Of a stretch of DNA of 39,630 nucleotides, positions 15,253 through 25,642 are shown in pieces; position 1 is the stretch's first letter, and each line of letters begins with the position of its first letter. A program made the translations under genes and the position numbers. This DNA comes from Gammaproteobacteria bacterium (GTDB lineage Bacteria; Pseudomonadota; Gammaproteobacteria; Pseudomonadales; Azotimanducaceae): the NCBI GenBank assembly GCA_002725285.1, contig PBRC01000003.1:43133-82762 (forward strand), in the 5' to 3' direction. The notes beneath the pieces were generated by a model, which worked only from the letters and a program-made list of their open reading frames with translations, did not search any database and was not told the DNA's origin.

Positions 15253-15491
15253 CGCTTTGTCATAATGTCGGACACAGACGTGCCTTTGGATGACTAACTC
15301 TGCAGAATTACTTTGCGAGCATAGTCCCTTTCAGAAATGATTCCGATGAGCTTGCCTTCATCATCCAGTACCGTGAGTGCCCCGACTTCTCGTAAGGCCG
15401 TCATTTCTATCGCCTGGTAAGCAGAGTGTGCAGGTCCGACGGACCAGACGTCGTTTCCCTTGTCAGCCAAGAGATTCTTGATAGGTGACAT
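15249..15491 (-). pseudogene. Truncated CBS-domain gene with in-frame stop
   Basis: From an ATG at 15491, with AAGG 8 nt upstream, the frame encodes one CBS motif: KNLLADKGNDVWSVGP, REVGALTVLDDEGKLIG and IISERDYARKVILQS. It then hits TAG at 15294-15296. Reading through gives SSKGTSVSDIMTKR, which is just what follows ARKVIL in intact two-CBS proteins of about 140 residues (pattern SSKxTPVxxIMT). A second TAG at 15249-15251 overlaps the stop of the convergent crotonase gene. The second CBS unit is gone. A 65-residue single-CBS product could still be made, but the conserved coding sense past the stop argues for recent decay. An in-frame GTG at 15512 would add 7 residues. Confidence 0.65.
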
Positions 15492-15618
15492 ACCGAATAC
15501 CTTTCTAACCAAATTGGTTATTCCTGTTTGCGCCTGCTGGTTCAGATCGCAAAGAACGGATGCGGAATTGAGAAGTGATTATTATGCGTTTCAATTCTAA
15601 GAAAAGAGGCGGGGGCAT

Positions 15619-15747
15619 ATGCTTACTGTGACTGGGTGCGTAGATATTCGTATGAAAAACAAAGACTTAGCCGTAGAGTTCGTGGGCCGGGTCAATCCTG
15701 ATCAGTTATCAAATTCCCGAGTTTCCAAAGAAATGTCTTTTCGATAG
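15619..15747 (+). CDS. Possible small protein, 42 residues, unrecognised
   Basis: In the 260-nt gap between the CBS remnant and nuoN, an ATG frame of 42 codons follows a purine-rich AAAAGAGGCGGGGG with Shine-Dalgarno character. The product starts MLTVTGCVDIRMKNKD and ends SRVSKEMSFR. I do not recognise it and it has no membrane segment. It may be chance or the tail of a lost gene. No clear terminator for the nuo operon was found in this gap. Confidence 0.2.
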   Translation: MLTVTGCVDIRMKNKDLAVEFVGRVNPDQLSNSRVSKEMSFR

Positions 15748-15750
15748 TAC

Positions 15751-17202
15751 TTAAACAAGCGCCTTTGCCACCGCACTGACCCACTCGATGACCGGTGCCG
15801 GATACACACCCAGTATGACCAGTAACAGCGTGACTGCTGCCATCGCCCACCCGCCGGTCGCGGATACGTTGACCTCATTCGACTCTGATTGTTTTGTCAT
15901 CGTGAAAATAACTCTGAGGTAGTAAAAGAGGCCGATACCGCTGCCGATAACGACAACAGCCAGTAGTATCCAGAGTTCGCTCTTTACACCAGCAGCAATA
16001 ATGTAGAACTTGCCGATAAATCCGGCCGTGAGAGGAATTCCCGCCAGTGACAGCATCATGGTGCTGAAGAAGCCGGCGAGTAGAGGCCTGTGCCAGAACA
16101 ATCCCTCGTACTTATCCAGGCCATCCTGATCATGGTCTGTAGAATCAATAGACATGATAGTCACGACACCAAAGGCACCTATTGTGGTCAGGAAGTAGGC
16201 GATTAAAAAGAAAGCTGATGCTTCGATCGCCAGTTGTTTTCCACCAATTTCGCTGGCAGCGATAAACGCGACCATCAGGTATCCAATCTGTGCGATGGAA
16301 GAATAAGCCAGCATTCGCTTGATGCTGGTCTGCATCAGCGCCAGGATATTTCCTACCAGAATCGATAACAGCGCTATCCAGAACAGACCACTGATTATCG
16401 TTTCGTATTGGTAGCTGTCCACAGTAGTGAAGAATCGTAACAAGACAGCAAAAATCCCACCCTTTGATACGGTGGCCAGAAATGCTGTTACCGGTGCTGG
16501 CGCACCCTCATACACGTCTGGTGTCCACATATGGAATGGAACCAGTGACAGTTTGAAGCTGATACCCGCCAGTATCATACCACTGCCAACGAGAATGAAG
16601 AGTCGATCAAAGCCCGTATCCTGATAAACATTGCTGGCTATTTCAGTGAATGACAAGGATCCGAGAACGGCGTAAACCAGTGCGATACCAAACAACATGA
16701 TGGCGGAAGAGACTGCAGACAAGATCAGATATTTGAGTGCGGCTTCCAGACTGAAAAGGCCCTGGTTTGGGTAAGAGATCATGGCATATAAGGAAATACC
16801 TAGAAGCTCAAGTCCCAGTACAAAACTTGCAAAGTGCGTGCTGTGAGCCAGAGTGATGCCCCCCAGTGTGGCCAGCAGCAGCAAGAGGAAGAACTCATCC
16901 TGCAATTCACCGCGTTGCACCTTGTAACCATAGGCGATCAGGGTGATGAAGAAACTGCCAGACACGATAAGAGCTGAAAACATCAGGGCATATGCGTCGA
17001 CTACCAGAAGAGGTGTGACAAAGCCGGCAGAAAGGTCATGGTTGACCCAGAAAACAGATACCAGCGTGAGTAGAAGACCCCCTGCAGATAGGCCGCAAGT
17101 GAGAGCAAGATTCCTGGCAAAGGCAATAACCATCATCAGTACCAGGATGACCGATGTCAAAGTGATCATTGGTAAAAGTGAATATAATTCAGTCATGCTC
17201 AT
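15751..17202 (-). CDS. nuoN: NADH-quinone oxidoreductase subunit N
   Basis: This is one of the three antiporter-like proton-pumping subunits of complex I, in the inner membrane. The 483-residue protein has about 14 transmembrane helices. Charged residues of the proton path are at almost the same numbers as in Escherichia coli NuoN: Glu132, Lys157, Lys217 (GISFKLSLVPFHMW), Lys247 (VSKGG) and Lys398 (GFIGKFY). The broken-helix segment PDVYEGAPAPVTAF is intact. It is the last gene of the operon and its start overlaps the nuoM stop by 4 nt. A second ATG two codons in is an equal start candidate. Confidence 0.96.
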   Translation of the reverse strand: MSMTELYSLLPMITLTSVILVLMMVIAFARNLALTCGLSAGGLLLTLVSVFWVNHDLSAGFVTPLLVVDAYALMFSALIVSGSFFITLIAYGYKVQRGELQDEFFLLLLLATLGGITLAHSTHFASFVLGLELLGISLYAMISYPNQGLFSLEAALKYLILSAVSSAIMLFGIALVYAVLGSLSFTEIASNVYQDTGFDRLFILVGSGMILAGISFKLSLVPFHMWTPDVYEGAPAPVTAFLATVSKGGIFAVLLRFFTTVDSYQYETIISGLFWIALLSILVGNILALMQTSIKRMLAYSSIAQIGYLMVAFIAASEIGGKQLAIEASAFFLIAYFLTTIGAFGVVTIMSIDSTDHDQDGLDKYEGLFWHRPLLAGFFSTMMLSLAGIPLTAGFIGKFYIIAAGVKSELWILLAVVVIGSGIGLFYYLRVIFTMTKQSESNEVNVSATGGWAMAAVTLLLVILGVYPAPVIEWVSAVAKALV

Positions 17203-18716
17203 GGCAGGCTACCTATCCACTGGGTCGGGTCGCTGGTTGTCAACAGATGCAGACTTGAAAGGACTGGATCAACCAGATCAAATACCGGCTGGGGATAGAC
17301 TCCCAGCCAAATCAATCCGATCATCATTGGGATCATGGCTGCCAACTCTCGACCACCGAAATCTTTCAAGTTTCGATCAGGCTTGCCTTCACCTTGAAAT
17401 ACCCTCTGCATGGCGATCAGGGCGTAAATGGCGCCTGTGATAAGACCGATTGCCGCAGCAATTGTTATTGGGATACTCACCGAGAAGGCGCCAAGCAGTA
17501 CTAGAAATTCACCGACGAAGTTGCCCAGACCTGGCATGCCCAGTGAAGCGATAATGAAGAACATGGCGACAGCACCCATCCGTGGCATGTCGTGCCACAG
17601 ACCGCTCATTTTCGTCATATCGCGGGTATGTATTCGATGTTGTATTGCACCCGCCATCATGAAGAGTGCAGCGGTGGAGAAGCCATGAGCGATCATTTGC
17701 ATCACGGCCCCCTGCATTGCGAGTTCATTCCAGGCATAGACGCCAACCAGGACGAAGCCCATATGACTGACACTGCTGTAGGCGACAAGACGTTTAAAGT
17801 CTGTCTGGGCAAATGCGAGCATTGCACCGTAAATAATACTGATAGCACCCAGTATCATCGCAATATCGGCGATTTCTACTGTGGCTTGTGGAAACAGTGG
17901 TACCGTGAACCGTATTAGTCCATAGGCACCAGTCTTAAGAAGAATACCTGCCAGTAAGACACTCGCAGCTGTAGGTGCCTGAGTGTGGGCATCGGGAAGC
18001 CATGTGTGAAAAGGAAATGCAGGTAGTTTCACAACGAAGGCAATGAAGAATCCCCACATTAGCCAGTATGATAAGCCTTCAGGCAGTCCATGCCCGACCA
18101 GGTCAAAATAGCTGAATGTTATGGTACCTGTCTGATTCGCGTTGCTAAGGACCAGCGTCAGTATGGCGATTAACATCAGCAAGCCACTGATCTGGGTAAA
18201 CAGGAAGAACTTCATTGAAGCGTATGACTTGTTTTCGTGTCCCCATATAGCGATCAGAAGGTACATTGGGATCAGCATGACTTCCCAGAAGAAGAAAAAC
18301 AGGAACAGATCCAGACTGGTAAATACCCCCACGACGCCAGCCAGGGTCCAGAGTAGGTTGAACTGAAAGAAGCCTGAACGGTCAGGGATTTCATCCCAGG
18401 ATGAAATGATGGCGACAAACCCCAGGAAAATCGTAAGGCTGACCATGATCAGGCTGAGTCCATCCAGGGCAAACAGGAAGTTGATGCCAAACCTGGGAAT
18501 CCAGGCGTAGTTTACCATTTCGATCCAGGCCGTCTCATTACCACCCAAGGTCCAATGAATTTCCGGTGTATTGATATAAAGTGGCAGCACAATCAAACCG
18601 GCTATCAGGCAGGTTCCAAGGGAAATCCATCGTGGCCAGTCCTTGTTCCAGGTCTGAGCCAGCCAGGCAGCAATACCGCCAAGAATGAGCACTCCGATCA
18701 GCAGGATCATCGTCAT
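17199..18716 (-). CDS. nuoM: NADH-quinone oxidoreductase subunit M
   Basis: This antiporter-like proton-pumping membrane subunit of complex I has 505 residues and about 14 helices. Key proton-channel residues are present: Glu145 (FFWEVMLIPMYL), Lys230 (VVKLPAFPFHTWLPDAH), Lys261 (LLKTGAYG) and Glu403 in FVGEF. The half-helix signature AHTQAPTAASVLLAG is intact. The start overlaps the nuoL stop by 4 nt and the end overlaps nuoN by 4 nt, consistent with stoichiometric production of the distal membrane arm. Length and motifs match gammaproteobacterial NuoM. Confidence 0.97.
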   Translation of the reverse strand: MTMILLIGVLILGGIAAWLAQTWNKDWPRWISLGTCLIAGLIVLPLYINTPEIHWTLGGNETAWIEMVNYAWIPRFGINFLFALDGLSLIMVSLTIFLGFVAIISSWDEIPDRSGFFQFNLLWTLAGVVGVFTSLDLFLFFFFWEVMLIPMYLLIAIWGHENKSYASMKFFLFTQISGLLMLIAILTLVLSNANQTGTITFSYFDLVGHGLPEGLSYWLMWGFFIAFVVKLPAFPFHTWLPDAHTQAPTAASVLLAGILLKTGAYGLIRFTVPLFPQATVEIADIAMILGAISIIYGAMLAFAQTDFKRLVAYSSVSHMGFVLVGVYAWNELAMQGAVMQMIAHGFSTAALFMMAGAIQHRIHTRDMTKMSGLWHDMPRMGAVAMFFIIASLGMPGLGNFVGEFLVLLGAFSVSIPITIAAAIGLITGAIYALIAMQRVFQGEGKPDRNLKDFGGRELAAMIPMMIGLIWLGVYPQPVFDLVDPVLSSLHLLTTSDPTQWIGSLP

Positions 18717-20560
18717 GACGGCATCACTCCCACGAATATAGCAATGATAATGACCAGGCCGGTGACCATAACCGCGGCATAGGTTCTTAGTTGGCCTGTT
18801 TGAGTGGTAGTAGACAGGTCATGAATAAACAGGGTGAAGTCAGCTGTGAAGTTGTAAAACCAATCAATAATGTCCGTCCTGTTAATTGCTGTAATTTCCT
18901 CATAGGGTTTGACGAATAGTGTGTCGTAAAGCCAGTCCATCGCCCAATGACTAAACCAGAATTTAATTAGTTGCTGCCCCAGACCGGATTCTGTAAATGG
19001 TTTGATGCTGATTTTATGGAGGTAATAAATCAGATAGGCGATAAAAACACCGATGATCGGAATGGCGGGCGTGATGTAGGCCACAACGCCGCCATGGTCA
19101 ACCTCATGCACGGCCGGGAAGACACTCGAGACAGGGACAGTGAACCAGCCGCCAATGATCGCCAGAGCACAGAGAATCACCAACGGACCTGCCATACCCC
19201 AACCGGCAGGTGCATCAGGCTGAGTCTTTGCTTCACCGAAAAATACGATGAAGACCAGTCGGAAACTATAGACGGATGTTAAGAGTGCGCCCAGAGCGCC
19301 AGCGCCCCAAAACCAGGGTCCATAAGGGCCATGCTCAAAGGCAGAGAGCAGAATCGCATCTTTCGAATAGAAACCGGAGGTGAAGGGCAGAGCAGCGAGG
19401 GCAGCGCTACCGATTATAAAACTCCAGAACGCAACCGGTAGTCGGGTCCTGAGCCCCCCCATCTTAAAAATATTGTGTTCATGATGCAGACTGTAAATTA
19501 CCGCGCCGGCACCAAGAAACAAAAGAGCCTTAAAAAATGCGTGTGTCATTAGATGGAATATGCCAGAAGCCCAGGCGCCAACACCGAGTGCAAGAAACAT
19601 GTAACCAATCTGACTGATAGTTGAATAGGCCAGAATGCGTTTGATATCCGTTTGAGTCATTGCAGTGAACGCCGCCATCAGCAATGTGATTGATCCAATC
19701 GTGGCAACGACCAGCATGGCGGCAGGAGACATCAAGAATAATTCGTGATTTCTGGCGATCAGGTACACACCAGCTGTTACCATTGTTGCTGCGTGAATGA
19801 GGGCACTGACAGGGGTAGGGCCTGCCATGGCATCAGGTAACCATGTCTGTAATGGAAGTTGTGCCGATTTGCCCACGGCACCACCAACCAAAAGCAAACA
19901 AGCGAGTGTGACCATGCCATCTCCAACCTGCCAGGTGCTAGCTGCCTGCTGAGCTATTGCCTGAATATCGAGGGTGCCAAGATGCAGGAATAAAAGGAAC
20001 ATGCCCAGTGCCATGGCAGTATCGCCGATACGAGTCACGACAAAGGCCTTGCGTGCAGCGGATCCATTAGCAGGATCTTCATGCCAGAACCCAACCAGGA
20101 GATAACTACAAAGACCCACGCCTTCCCAGCCAACGAACAGCAGGAGCAGATTGTCTGCCAGCACCAGCACAAGCATGGCTGAGACAAACAGATTCATATA
20201 GCTGAAAAACCGACTGTAATCCTTGTCATCGAGCATAAACAACGACGAGTAGATATGGATCAGTAAGCCGACACCGGTGATCACGAACATCATGATTAAA
20301 GACAAACCGTCAATGTAGAAACTGACGCCTGATATGAATCCGCCGACATTCATCCAGGAATAGATACTCACGACGTAGGGTGTTGGATCCTGCTGAAACA
20401 GAAACTCCATCCCCACCAGCATAACGATGAAGGCTGATAGAGAAATAGAACCGACACCAACGATCGCTACCAGTTTCTTCGGCAGATTACCGAGTGTGCA
20501 GAATAACGTGACGAAACCGAGTAAAGGTGCAAGCGGTATCAGGAAGACGAGGTCAGACAT
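18713..20560 (-). CDS. nuoL: NADH-quinone oxidoreductase subunit L
   Basis: This distal antiporter-like subunit of complex I has 615 residues. It shows about 14 core helices plus the C-terminal region that forms the long lateral helix braced along NuoM and NuoN. Glu146 (VGWEGVGLCSYLLVGFW) and Lys231 (GKSAQLPLQTWLPDAMAGPTPVSALIHAATMV, read in parts) mark the proton path and correspond to Glu144 and Lys229 of the Escherichia coli protein. It starts 3 nt after nuoK and overlaps nuoM by 4 nt. Confidence 0.97.
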   Translation of the reverse strand: MSDLVFLIPLAPLLGFVTLFCTLGNLPKKLVAIVGVGSISLSAFIVMLVGMEFLFQQDPTPYVVSIYSWMNVGGFISGVSFYIDGLSLIMMFVITGVGLLIHIYSSLFMLDDKDYSRFFSYMNLFVSAMLVLVLADNLLLLFVGWEGVGLCSYLLVGFWHEDPANGSAARKAFVVTRIGDTAMALGMFLLFLHLGTLDIQAIAQQAASTWQVGDGMVTLACLLLVGGAVGKSAQLPLQTWLPDAMAGPTPVSALIHAATMVTAGVYLIARNHELFLMSPAAMLVVATIGSITLLMAAFTAMTQTDIKRILAYSTISQIGYMFLALGVGAWASGIFHLMTHAFFKALLFLGAGAVIYSLHHEHNIFKMGGLRTRLPVAFWSFIIGSAALAALPFTSGFYSKDAILLSAFEHGPYGPWFWGAGALGALLTSVYSFRLVFIVFFGEAKTQPDAPAGWGMAGPLVILCALAIIGGWFTVPVSSVFPAVHEVDHGGVVAYITPAIPIIGVFIAYLIYYLHKISIKPFTESGLGQQLIKFWFSHWAMDWLYDTLFVKPYEEITAINRTDIIDWFYNFTADFTLFIHDLSTTTQTGQLRTYAAVMVTGLVIIIAIFVGVMPS

Positions 20561-20563
20561 GAT

Positions 20564-20881
20564 TTATCCTCTCATCCTGCTGGCGCGGTCAATGTCCAGA
20601 CTGCCAAATCGGCGAAAGACCTGCAGTAACAGGCCAAGACCGACAGCGACTTCCGCTGCGGCGATGCTTAAAATCAGCATGAACATTATCTGACCGTCCG
20701 TCTGCCCCCAATGGGCACCGGCAAAAATGAAAGCCATGCAGCAGGCGTTTAACATGATCTCCAGTGACATTAATATTACGATGATGTTTCGACGAACCAT
20801 CACGCCCAGTAATCCGATCAGAAAGAGGAGTGAGGCCAGTAAAAGACCGTGTTCCATTGGGATTGTAAGGGCTTCTGTCAT
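20564..20881 (-). CDS. nuoK: NADH-quinone oxidoreductase subunit K
   Basis: This small 3-helix membrane subunit (ND4L homologue) of complex I has 105 residues. The two buried glutamates of the E-channel/NuoK half-channel are at Glu41 ([10 protein letters not shown]) and Glu77 ([10 protein letters not shown]), the counterparts of Glu36 and Glu72 in Escherichia coli with a 5-residue offset. Its start overlaps the nuoJ stop by 4 nt. The first in-frame ATG gives [12 protein letters not shown]; an internal ATG at residue 9 would give a length closer to the E. coli protein. Confidence 0.95.
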   Translation of the reverse strand: MTEALTIPMEHGLLLASLLFLIGLLGVMVRRNIIVILMSLEIMLNACCMAFIFAGAHWGQTDGQIMFMLILSIAAAEVAVGLGLLLQVFRRFGSLDIDRASRMRG

Positions 20882-21393
20882 GATTCCTCCCTGGCGTCAA
20901 TCAGGTACTTGCGACCGAGATGATAGGCGCCAACCAGCCCTGCCAGGAGCAGCATGGATGCAATTTCGACCGCTAGAACATAGGGTCCGAACAGATCAAT
21001 GCCAACCTGCTTGGGGCCAATCATTTTTCCCTGGAGCATCCGGTCACCTGATGAAAGCATGTAAACGATCTCGGCGAGCAAGACCAGGCACAAAATCGAG
21101 GGGAAGATCCACATGCCTGGTTGCAGCCATTGATGTTCTACACCGTCACCGGGAGAACCAAGGTTCAGCATCATGATGACAAATACGAATAACACCATAA
21201 TGGCGCCGGCGTAGATCAGGATCTCCAAAATAGCTGCAAACGGCGCACCCACCAGATAAAAGATGACCGCTGATGCAAGTAAAGAGATGATCAGATAGAT
21301 CAGTGCGTGTGCGACATTATATCTGGTCACTGCAAACACTGTTGCAACCAACGCAACTGTAGCTGACGTATAAAAAAGACCTAGTTCAAGCAT
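20878..21393 (-). CDS. nuoJ: NADH-quinone oxidoreductase subunit J
   Basis: This membrane subunit (ND6 homologue) of complex I has 171 residues and five predicted helices. The highly conserved third helix reads [20 protein letters not shown] (57-76), including Glu57 and Tyr61. It is the helix that changes between alpha and pi-bulge form in structures and links quinone chemistry to the proton channels. The gene lies 18 nt after nuoI and its stop overlaps nuoK by 4 nt. The tail after about residue 140 ([14 protein letters not shown]) is a normal last helix. Confidence 0.95.
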   Translation of the reverse strand: MLELGLFYTSATVALVATVFAVTRYNVAHALIYLIISLLASAVIFYLVGAPFAAILEILIYAGAIMVLFVFVIMMLNLGSPGDGVEHQWLQPGMWIFPSILCLVLLAEIVYMLSSGDRMLQGKMIGPKQVGIDLFGPYVLAVEIASMLLLAGLVGAYHLGRKYLIDAREES

Positions 21394-21411
21394 ATCGTTG
21401 TTGTTTGCCTG

Positions 21412-21948
21412 TTATGGCAAAAGGCTCCTCACGTCTGTGGGCGCTGCTTCGTTTAGTGCTTCACCCTTATCCTTGTCTTTAATTGATTTACCGGAAACAT
21501 TGTAAAAACTGTATCCCGGGTACTTGCCCTGACCTGCTATTAAGAGGTGTTCTTTTTCATACACAAGGTTTTGCCTGTCGTATTCACACATTTCGAAGTC
21601 AGGTGTTAACTGAATTGAGTAGGTAGGACAGGCTTCTTCGCACATGCCGCACATGACACAGCGGGAGAAATTGATCCTGAAGAACTCAGGGTACCAACGG
21701 CCGTGCTCATCCTCTGTTTTCTGTAGAGCGATACAGTCCGCCGGGCAAACTGCTGCGCACAGATTGCATGCCACACATCTCTCGTTGCCGTCGGGATCGC
21801 GAGTCAGAATAATTCGTCCCCGGTAGCGAGGAGGAAGGACCGGCATTTGCTCAGGATATTGAACAGTGTCAAACGGGGTAAATGTATGAAGCAATACCTG
21901 GTATAGGGTAACCAACTGGCTCCAGATTGCTAAGATTACGCTCTTCAC
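21412..21948 (-). CDS. nuoI: NADH-quinone oxidoreductase subunit I, 2x[4Fe-4S]
   Basis: This ferredoxin-like subunit (178 residues) carries clusters N6a and N6b that feed electrons to N2. The two motifs are complete: Cys58/61/64 with Cys68-Pro ([12 protein letters not shown]) and Cys97/100/103 with Cys107-Pro ([12 protein letters not shown]). An amphipathic N-terminal helix (about 1-30) anchors it to the membrane arm. It lies on the cytoplasmic side between NuoG and NuoB. The spacer to nuoH is 56 nt, the largest gap inside the operon, and could hold an RNA processing or pause site. I see no obvious promoter there. Confidence 0.97.
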   Translation of the reverse strand: MKSVILAIWSQLVTLYQVLLHTFTPFDTVQYPEQMPVLPPRYRGRIILTRDPDGNERCVACNLCAAVCPADCIALQKTEDEHGRWYPEFFRINFSRCVMCGMCEEACPTYSIQLTPDFEMCEYDRQNLVYEKEHLLIAGQGKYPGYSFYNVSGKSIKDKDKGEALNEAAPTDVRSLLP

Positions 21949-22004
21949 TTATATCGCCTTCCTGCAGTACTTCTATTCATATTTTCTCTCTTCGCGAAAC
22001 GAGA

Positions 22005-22961
22005 TCACATCCAAAGAACCACGGCGCCGGTCACCAACAGGTTAACCAGTGTAAGCGGCAGCATTACTTTCCACCCAAATGACATCAGCTGGTCGTATCG
22101 AGGTCTTGGTATTCCGGCACGAAGCAGGATAAAGAAACATATAAACGCAAATGTCTTACCCAAGAACCAGAACGGAGCTGGTAAAAAGTCCGGGCCTAAC
22201 CAACCGCCAAAAAATATCGTTGCTATCATTGATGAGATCAGTATCAGACCGAGATATTCTCCAAGCATGAACATACCGAATTTCATCGATGAATATTCTG
22301 TATGGAAACCGGCAACGATCTCGTGCTCTGCTTCAGGGAGGTCGAATGGCAATCGATGACTCTCGGCGATCCCTGCAATCAAAAAGACGAAAAACCCCAA
22401 GGGTTGAGAAATGATAAACCAAACATTCTCTGCCTGAGTGTTGACGATATCAACCAGACTAAATGAGCCACTTAGCATCACGACGCCCATCAGTGACAGC
22501 CCCATGAATACTTCATAGCTGACCATTTGTGCGGCTGCCCGCAGCCCACCAAAAAGGGCATATTTGTTGTTGGAAGAAAGTCCGCCCAACAGCACACTAT
22601 AAACAGCAAGTGAGGTCATCCCCAGGAAGAAAAGTAATCCGATGTTTAGATCGGTGACATACAGCTCTTTGGAATAAGGTACTACCGCAAAACCCATCAG
22701 CATTGCCATCACGACAGCGGTAGGCGCAAAGGTGAAGATAAAACGATCAGCGAAGGGTGGAATCCAGTCATCTTTAGCAAACAGCTTGATGATGTCTGCA
22801 ACAGCCAAACCGATGCCGAATGGCCCTACGCGATTAGGACCCGGCCGGTCCTGCCAGAAACCCAATAATCGACGCTCGAACCAAACCAGGACGCCAGCGC
22901 CGCCAAATGCGCCCAGTAGTGTGGCAATAATGACCAGATAGATGACCAGCTCTTCCATCAT
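22005..22961 (-). CDS. nuoH: NADH-quinone oxidoreductase subunit H
   Basis: This membrane subunit (ND1 homologue, 318 residues, 8 helices) forms most of the quinone chamber. The conserved loop [19 protein letters not shown] (39-57, quinone entry) and the acidic funnel [20 protein letters not shown] (200-219) are intact, as is TEYSSMKF. Its ATG overlaps the nuoG stop by 4 nt. The first two codons are both ATG. Nothing is unusual compared with gammaproteobacterial NuoH. Confidence 0.97.
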   Translation of the reverse strand: MMEELVIYLVIIATLLGAFGGAGVLVWFERRLLGFWQDRPGPNRVGPFGIGLAVADIIKLFAKDDWIPPFADRFIFTFAPTAVVMAMLMGFAVVPYSKELYVTDLNIGLLFFLGMTSLAVYSVLLGGLSSNNKYALFGGLRAAAQMVSYEVFMGLSLMGVVMLSGSFSLVDIVNTQAENVWFIISQPLGFFVFLIAGIAESHRLPFDLPEAEHEIVAGFHTEYSSMKFGMFMLGEYLGLILISSMIATIFFGGWLGPDFLPAPFWFLGKTFAFICFFILLRAGIPRPRYDQLMSFGWKVMLPLTLVNLLVTGAVVLWM

Positions 22962-25642
22962 GAGCTCCGATCCGTGGTGATTGTTTTAGGTGAAAGTGGA
23001 TCCATATCCTGAACCCAGTCATCAACGCGTGAAAAATCAGTTGAAGAGATGCCATTCATGCCCCTGGTCTCCGGGATGATAGGATAGACAAACGTATTGT
23101 CCGGGATTGCTTCATCCACAATAACGGCGAATTGCAGGTTGCCGTTGTTGATTGTGCACATCAGACCATCCCCCTGCTCGACCTTGAGATTCTTAGCCGT
23201 CGTGTTGTTGATACGAAGGTAAGGGCGGGGGATAAGCGTCGATAATTCCTCTGATTCTGCAGACAGTTCGTCGCTGCCAAATATATGGTACCTGGGAATC
23301 AGTGCTGAATACGCCTGAGTTGACTTGCTAAAAGGTTCGATATCAACAGATTCCCGGAATAGCAGATAACCGGAATCTCCGCCCACATATTCGCCACCCA
23401 CTTCGCTCTGAAACTTGTGAACTGACTGATTTGAATTCCAGCCGGGTGACCAGGTATAGGCACGCAGACTCGCTGGCGCCTGTTGTTGGTTACCTTCCAT
23501 GCTGAAAGAGAGCGCTGATTCTTCATCGACGGGTTGTTTTGGCTCATGTACAGATATGTCGGCGCGCATGGCAGTACGCCCACTTGAGCGGTGAGTCATG
23601 CGAGGGAACTTGGCGCCTTCGAAACGGAAGTCTGACTCAGGGGCAGCTTTCAGAATACCGGCCAATGCCGGAATCTGTTCGCTTAACTCTGATCTCACTT
23701 CAGTAGAAGATCTTTCATTGCCAGCGAGGGCATCTATCAGGTGATAGCCGGCCTTTATTTCATCCTGAGCCTTGTAGACTGCCATGGATCTTTGTGCACG
23801 GCCTTCGCTATTAACGAGTGTACCTTCAGCCTCAGCAAAAGTGGCGGCAGGCAACACAACGCTGCTGGCTGATGTCGTCGAATTATCAAGGTGATCAATG
23901 GCAATCAGGTTGTTGACCGAAGAAATTGAGCTGGAGAATTGCTGTCCCAGTCTTATTGAAAGATCGTTTTCCAGCACTACAACGACTGAGGGTGATGTGC
24001 TTAAAAGTTCTGATATGGACCTTTCATTATCAATCATCGCAACACCAACACTGTTGCACTCATTGGCACAGAGGAATATACCGGCCCGATCATTTCGATC
24101 CTTCAATGCCAGTGACAGGTTAACAGCGGCTTTCAATATGTCCGGACTTTGCGAACTGGACCCTGAAATAACCAGCGGCTTCTTCGCTTCAAGCAGCGTT
24201 CTGGCAATCGCCTCAACATCGGGAGTGCTTGAAGTTGTGTTACCTGCGATTTCTTCGGCAAGAGCATATCCCAGTTCAGCGATATCCCGGGGCATCAGCC
24301 GCATGCTGCTACTTGCCACCTCATCCAATCGATCTTCCGTGGGAGTCACAACAATCAGAGGGCTGCGATGGTTTTGTGCCAGTACTCGTACTGCTGCGTC
24401 ATGCCACTGTGGTATCTGAGTATTGCCAGCCATTTCACTGGCGAGATTTCGTGTCGCCTGGCGGACAGACAGTGCCAGTCGTGGTGCATGATTCGTAACG
24501 TCTTCACCCAGGATCAGTACCGCGTCATATTCTTCAACTTCAGTGAGACTGGGTGTCGTCAGTTTGCTTTGCAGAACATCGATGATAATGCCATGCATTT
24601 CCTGATCGATTTCAGTCATACCATTACAGAAGTTCTCTTGACCAACAAACTGTCTGAGTGCGAAATTGGATTCCAGACTAGCGCGGGCCGATCCGATTCC
24701 AACCACCTTTGTTCCCTCTGAGATTATCGCCTGGATTTTGGTAATGGCGGTATCTAAGCTAACTGCGTCATAGAGACCTTGATCATTACGGATGCCTGAT
24801 TGGGGAATACGTTTAGATGAAGCCACAAATCCAGCACCGAATCGACCACGATCACAGAGGAAGTAGCCGTTTACATCCTGATGGTATCTGTTGTGAACTC
24901 GTCGGATTTCCCCGTAGCGTTCTGATGTATAGGTATTACACCCGAGTGAGCACCCTTGACAGACCGTAGGTGCTGATTGCAGATCCCACTTTCGGGTATA
25001 GTGTTTCGAAAGGGTCTTGTCCGTGAAGACACCGGTTGGACAGACTTCGACGAGATTTCCTGCGAATTCATTTTCCAGAACACCGTCGGCAGCCCGACCG
25101 AAGAAAACCCGCGACCTTGATGCAAAGGCACTCAGGTCATGTCCACCAGAATAATCCCGGTAGTAGCGAACACATCGATAACAGCTGATACAGCGATTCA
25201 TTTCATGGCCGATGAAAGGCCCAAGATACTGATTCGGATATGTTGTTTTCTTACCCTCGTATTGTCGATTCCGATGACCCGCCATTACTGTCATATCCTG
25301 CAGATGACATTCGCCACCTTCTTCACAGACGGGGCAGTCATGGGGGTGATTTAGCATAAGATTTTCGATGACTGAATCACGGAAAGTCGCTGCATTTTCT
25401 GCATCTACAGAGAATACTGCATTATCTGTTACGGGTGTCATGCATGACATGACAATTCGGCCTCGGGTATCCTCTTCGTCAGCATACTGAATGACCGCGC
25501 ATTGCCTGCAGGCACCAATGCTGCCCATGGAAGGATGCCAGCAGAAGTAGGGAACATCTATACCCGCTGACAGTAATGCGTCCAGCAAATTAACGCCTTC
25601 TTTGACTTCCAATTCTTGGCCGTCAACCTTGATTGTTGGCAT
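22958..25642 (-). CDS. nuoG: NADH-quinone oxidoreductase subunit G
   Basis: This largest peripheral subunit has 894 residues. N-terminal ligands are complete: Cys34/45/48/67 for [2Fe-2S] N1b, His99 with Cys103/106/112 for N5, and Cys151/154/157 with Cys201 for N4. Cys228/231/235/263 can bind the extra cluster N7, which Escherichia coli-type NuoG has and mitochondrial 75-kDa subunits lack. The C-terminal two thirds resemble a molybdopterin oxidoreductase fold that has lost its cofactor. This long half is the most divergent part of the operon and reads as low-conservation Ser/Ala-rich sequence. The start shares one base with the nuoF stop (TAATG). Confidence 0.96.
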   Translation of the reverse strand: MPTIKVDGQELEVKEGVNLLDALLSAGIDVPYFCWHPSMGSIGACRQCAVIQYADEEDTRGRIVMSCMTPVTDNAVFSVDAENAATFRDSVIENLMLNHPHDCPVCEEGGECHLQDMTVMAGHRNRQYEGKKTTYPNQYLGPFIGHEMNRCISCYRCVRYYRDYSGGHDLSAFASRSRVFFGRAADGVLENEFAGNLVEVCPTGVFTDKTLSKHYTRKWDLQSAPTVCQGCSLGCNTYTSERYGEIRRVHNRYHQDVNGYFLCDRGRFGAGFVASSKRIPQSGIRNDQGLYDAVSLDTAITKIQAIISEGTKVVGIGSARASLESNFALRQFVGQENFCNGMTEIDQEMHGIIIDVLQSKLTTPSLTEVEEYDAVLILGEDVTNHAPRLALSVRQATRNLASEMAGNTQIPQWHDAAVRVLAQNHRSPLIVVTPTEDRLDEVASSSMRLMPRDIAELGYALAEEIAGNTTSSTPDVEAIARTLLEAKKPLVISGSSSQSPDILKAAVNLSLALKDRNDRAGIFLCANECNSVGVAMIDNERSISELLSTSPSVVVVLENDLSIRLGQQFSSSISSVNNLIAIDHLDNSTTSASSVVLPAATFAEAEGTLVNSEGRAQRSMAVYKAQDEIKAGYHLIDALAGNERSSTEVRSELSEQIPALAGILKAAPESDFRFEGAKFPRMTHRSSGRTAMRADISVHEPKQPVDEESALSFSMEGNQQQAPASLRAYTWSPGWNSNQSVHKFQSEVGGEYVGGDSGYLLFRESVDIEPFSKSTQAYSALIPRYHIFGSDELSAESEELSTLIPRPYLRINNTTAKNLKVEQGDGLMCTINNGNLQFAVIVDEAIPDNTFVYPIIPETRGMNGISSTDFSRVDDWVQDMDPLSPKTITTDRSS

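Noticed and set aside
20727-21176. 149-codon plus-strand open frame opposite nuoK/nuoJ
   Set aside because: Overlaps two certain genes; Arg/Pro-rich translation typical of antisense membrane-protein genes.
22005-22961. NuoA/NuoH as possible respiratory hydrogenase or Mrp antiporter parts
   Set aside because: All thirteen complex I genes are present in order with NADH-module subunits, so this is a standard NADH dehydrogenase.
23898-24419. 173-codon plus-strand open frame opposite nuoG
   Set aside because: Ser-rich shadow of the low-conservation part of nuoG; no ribosome-binding site or domain.
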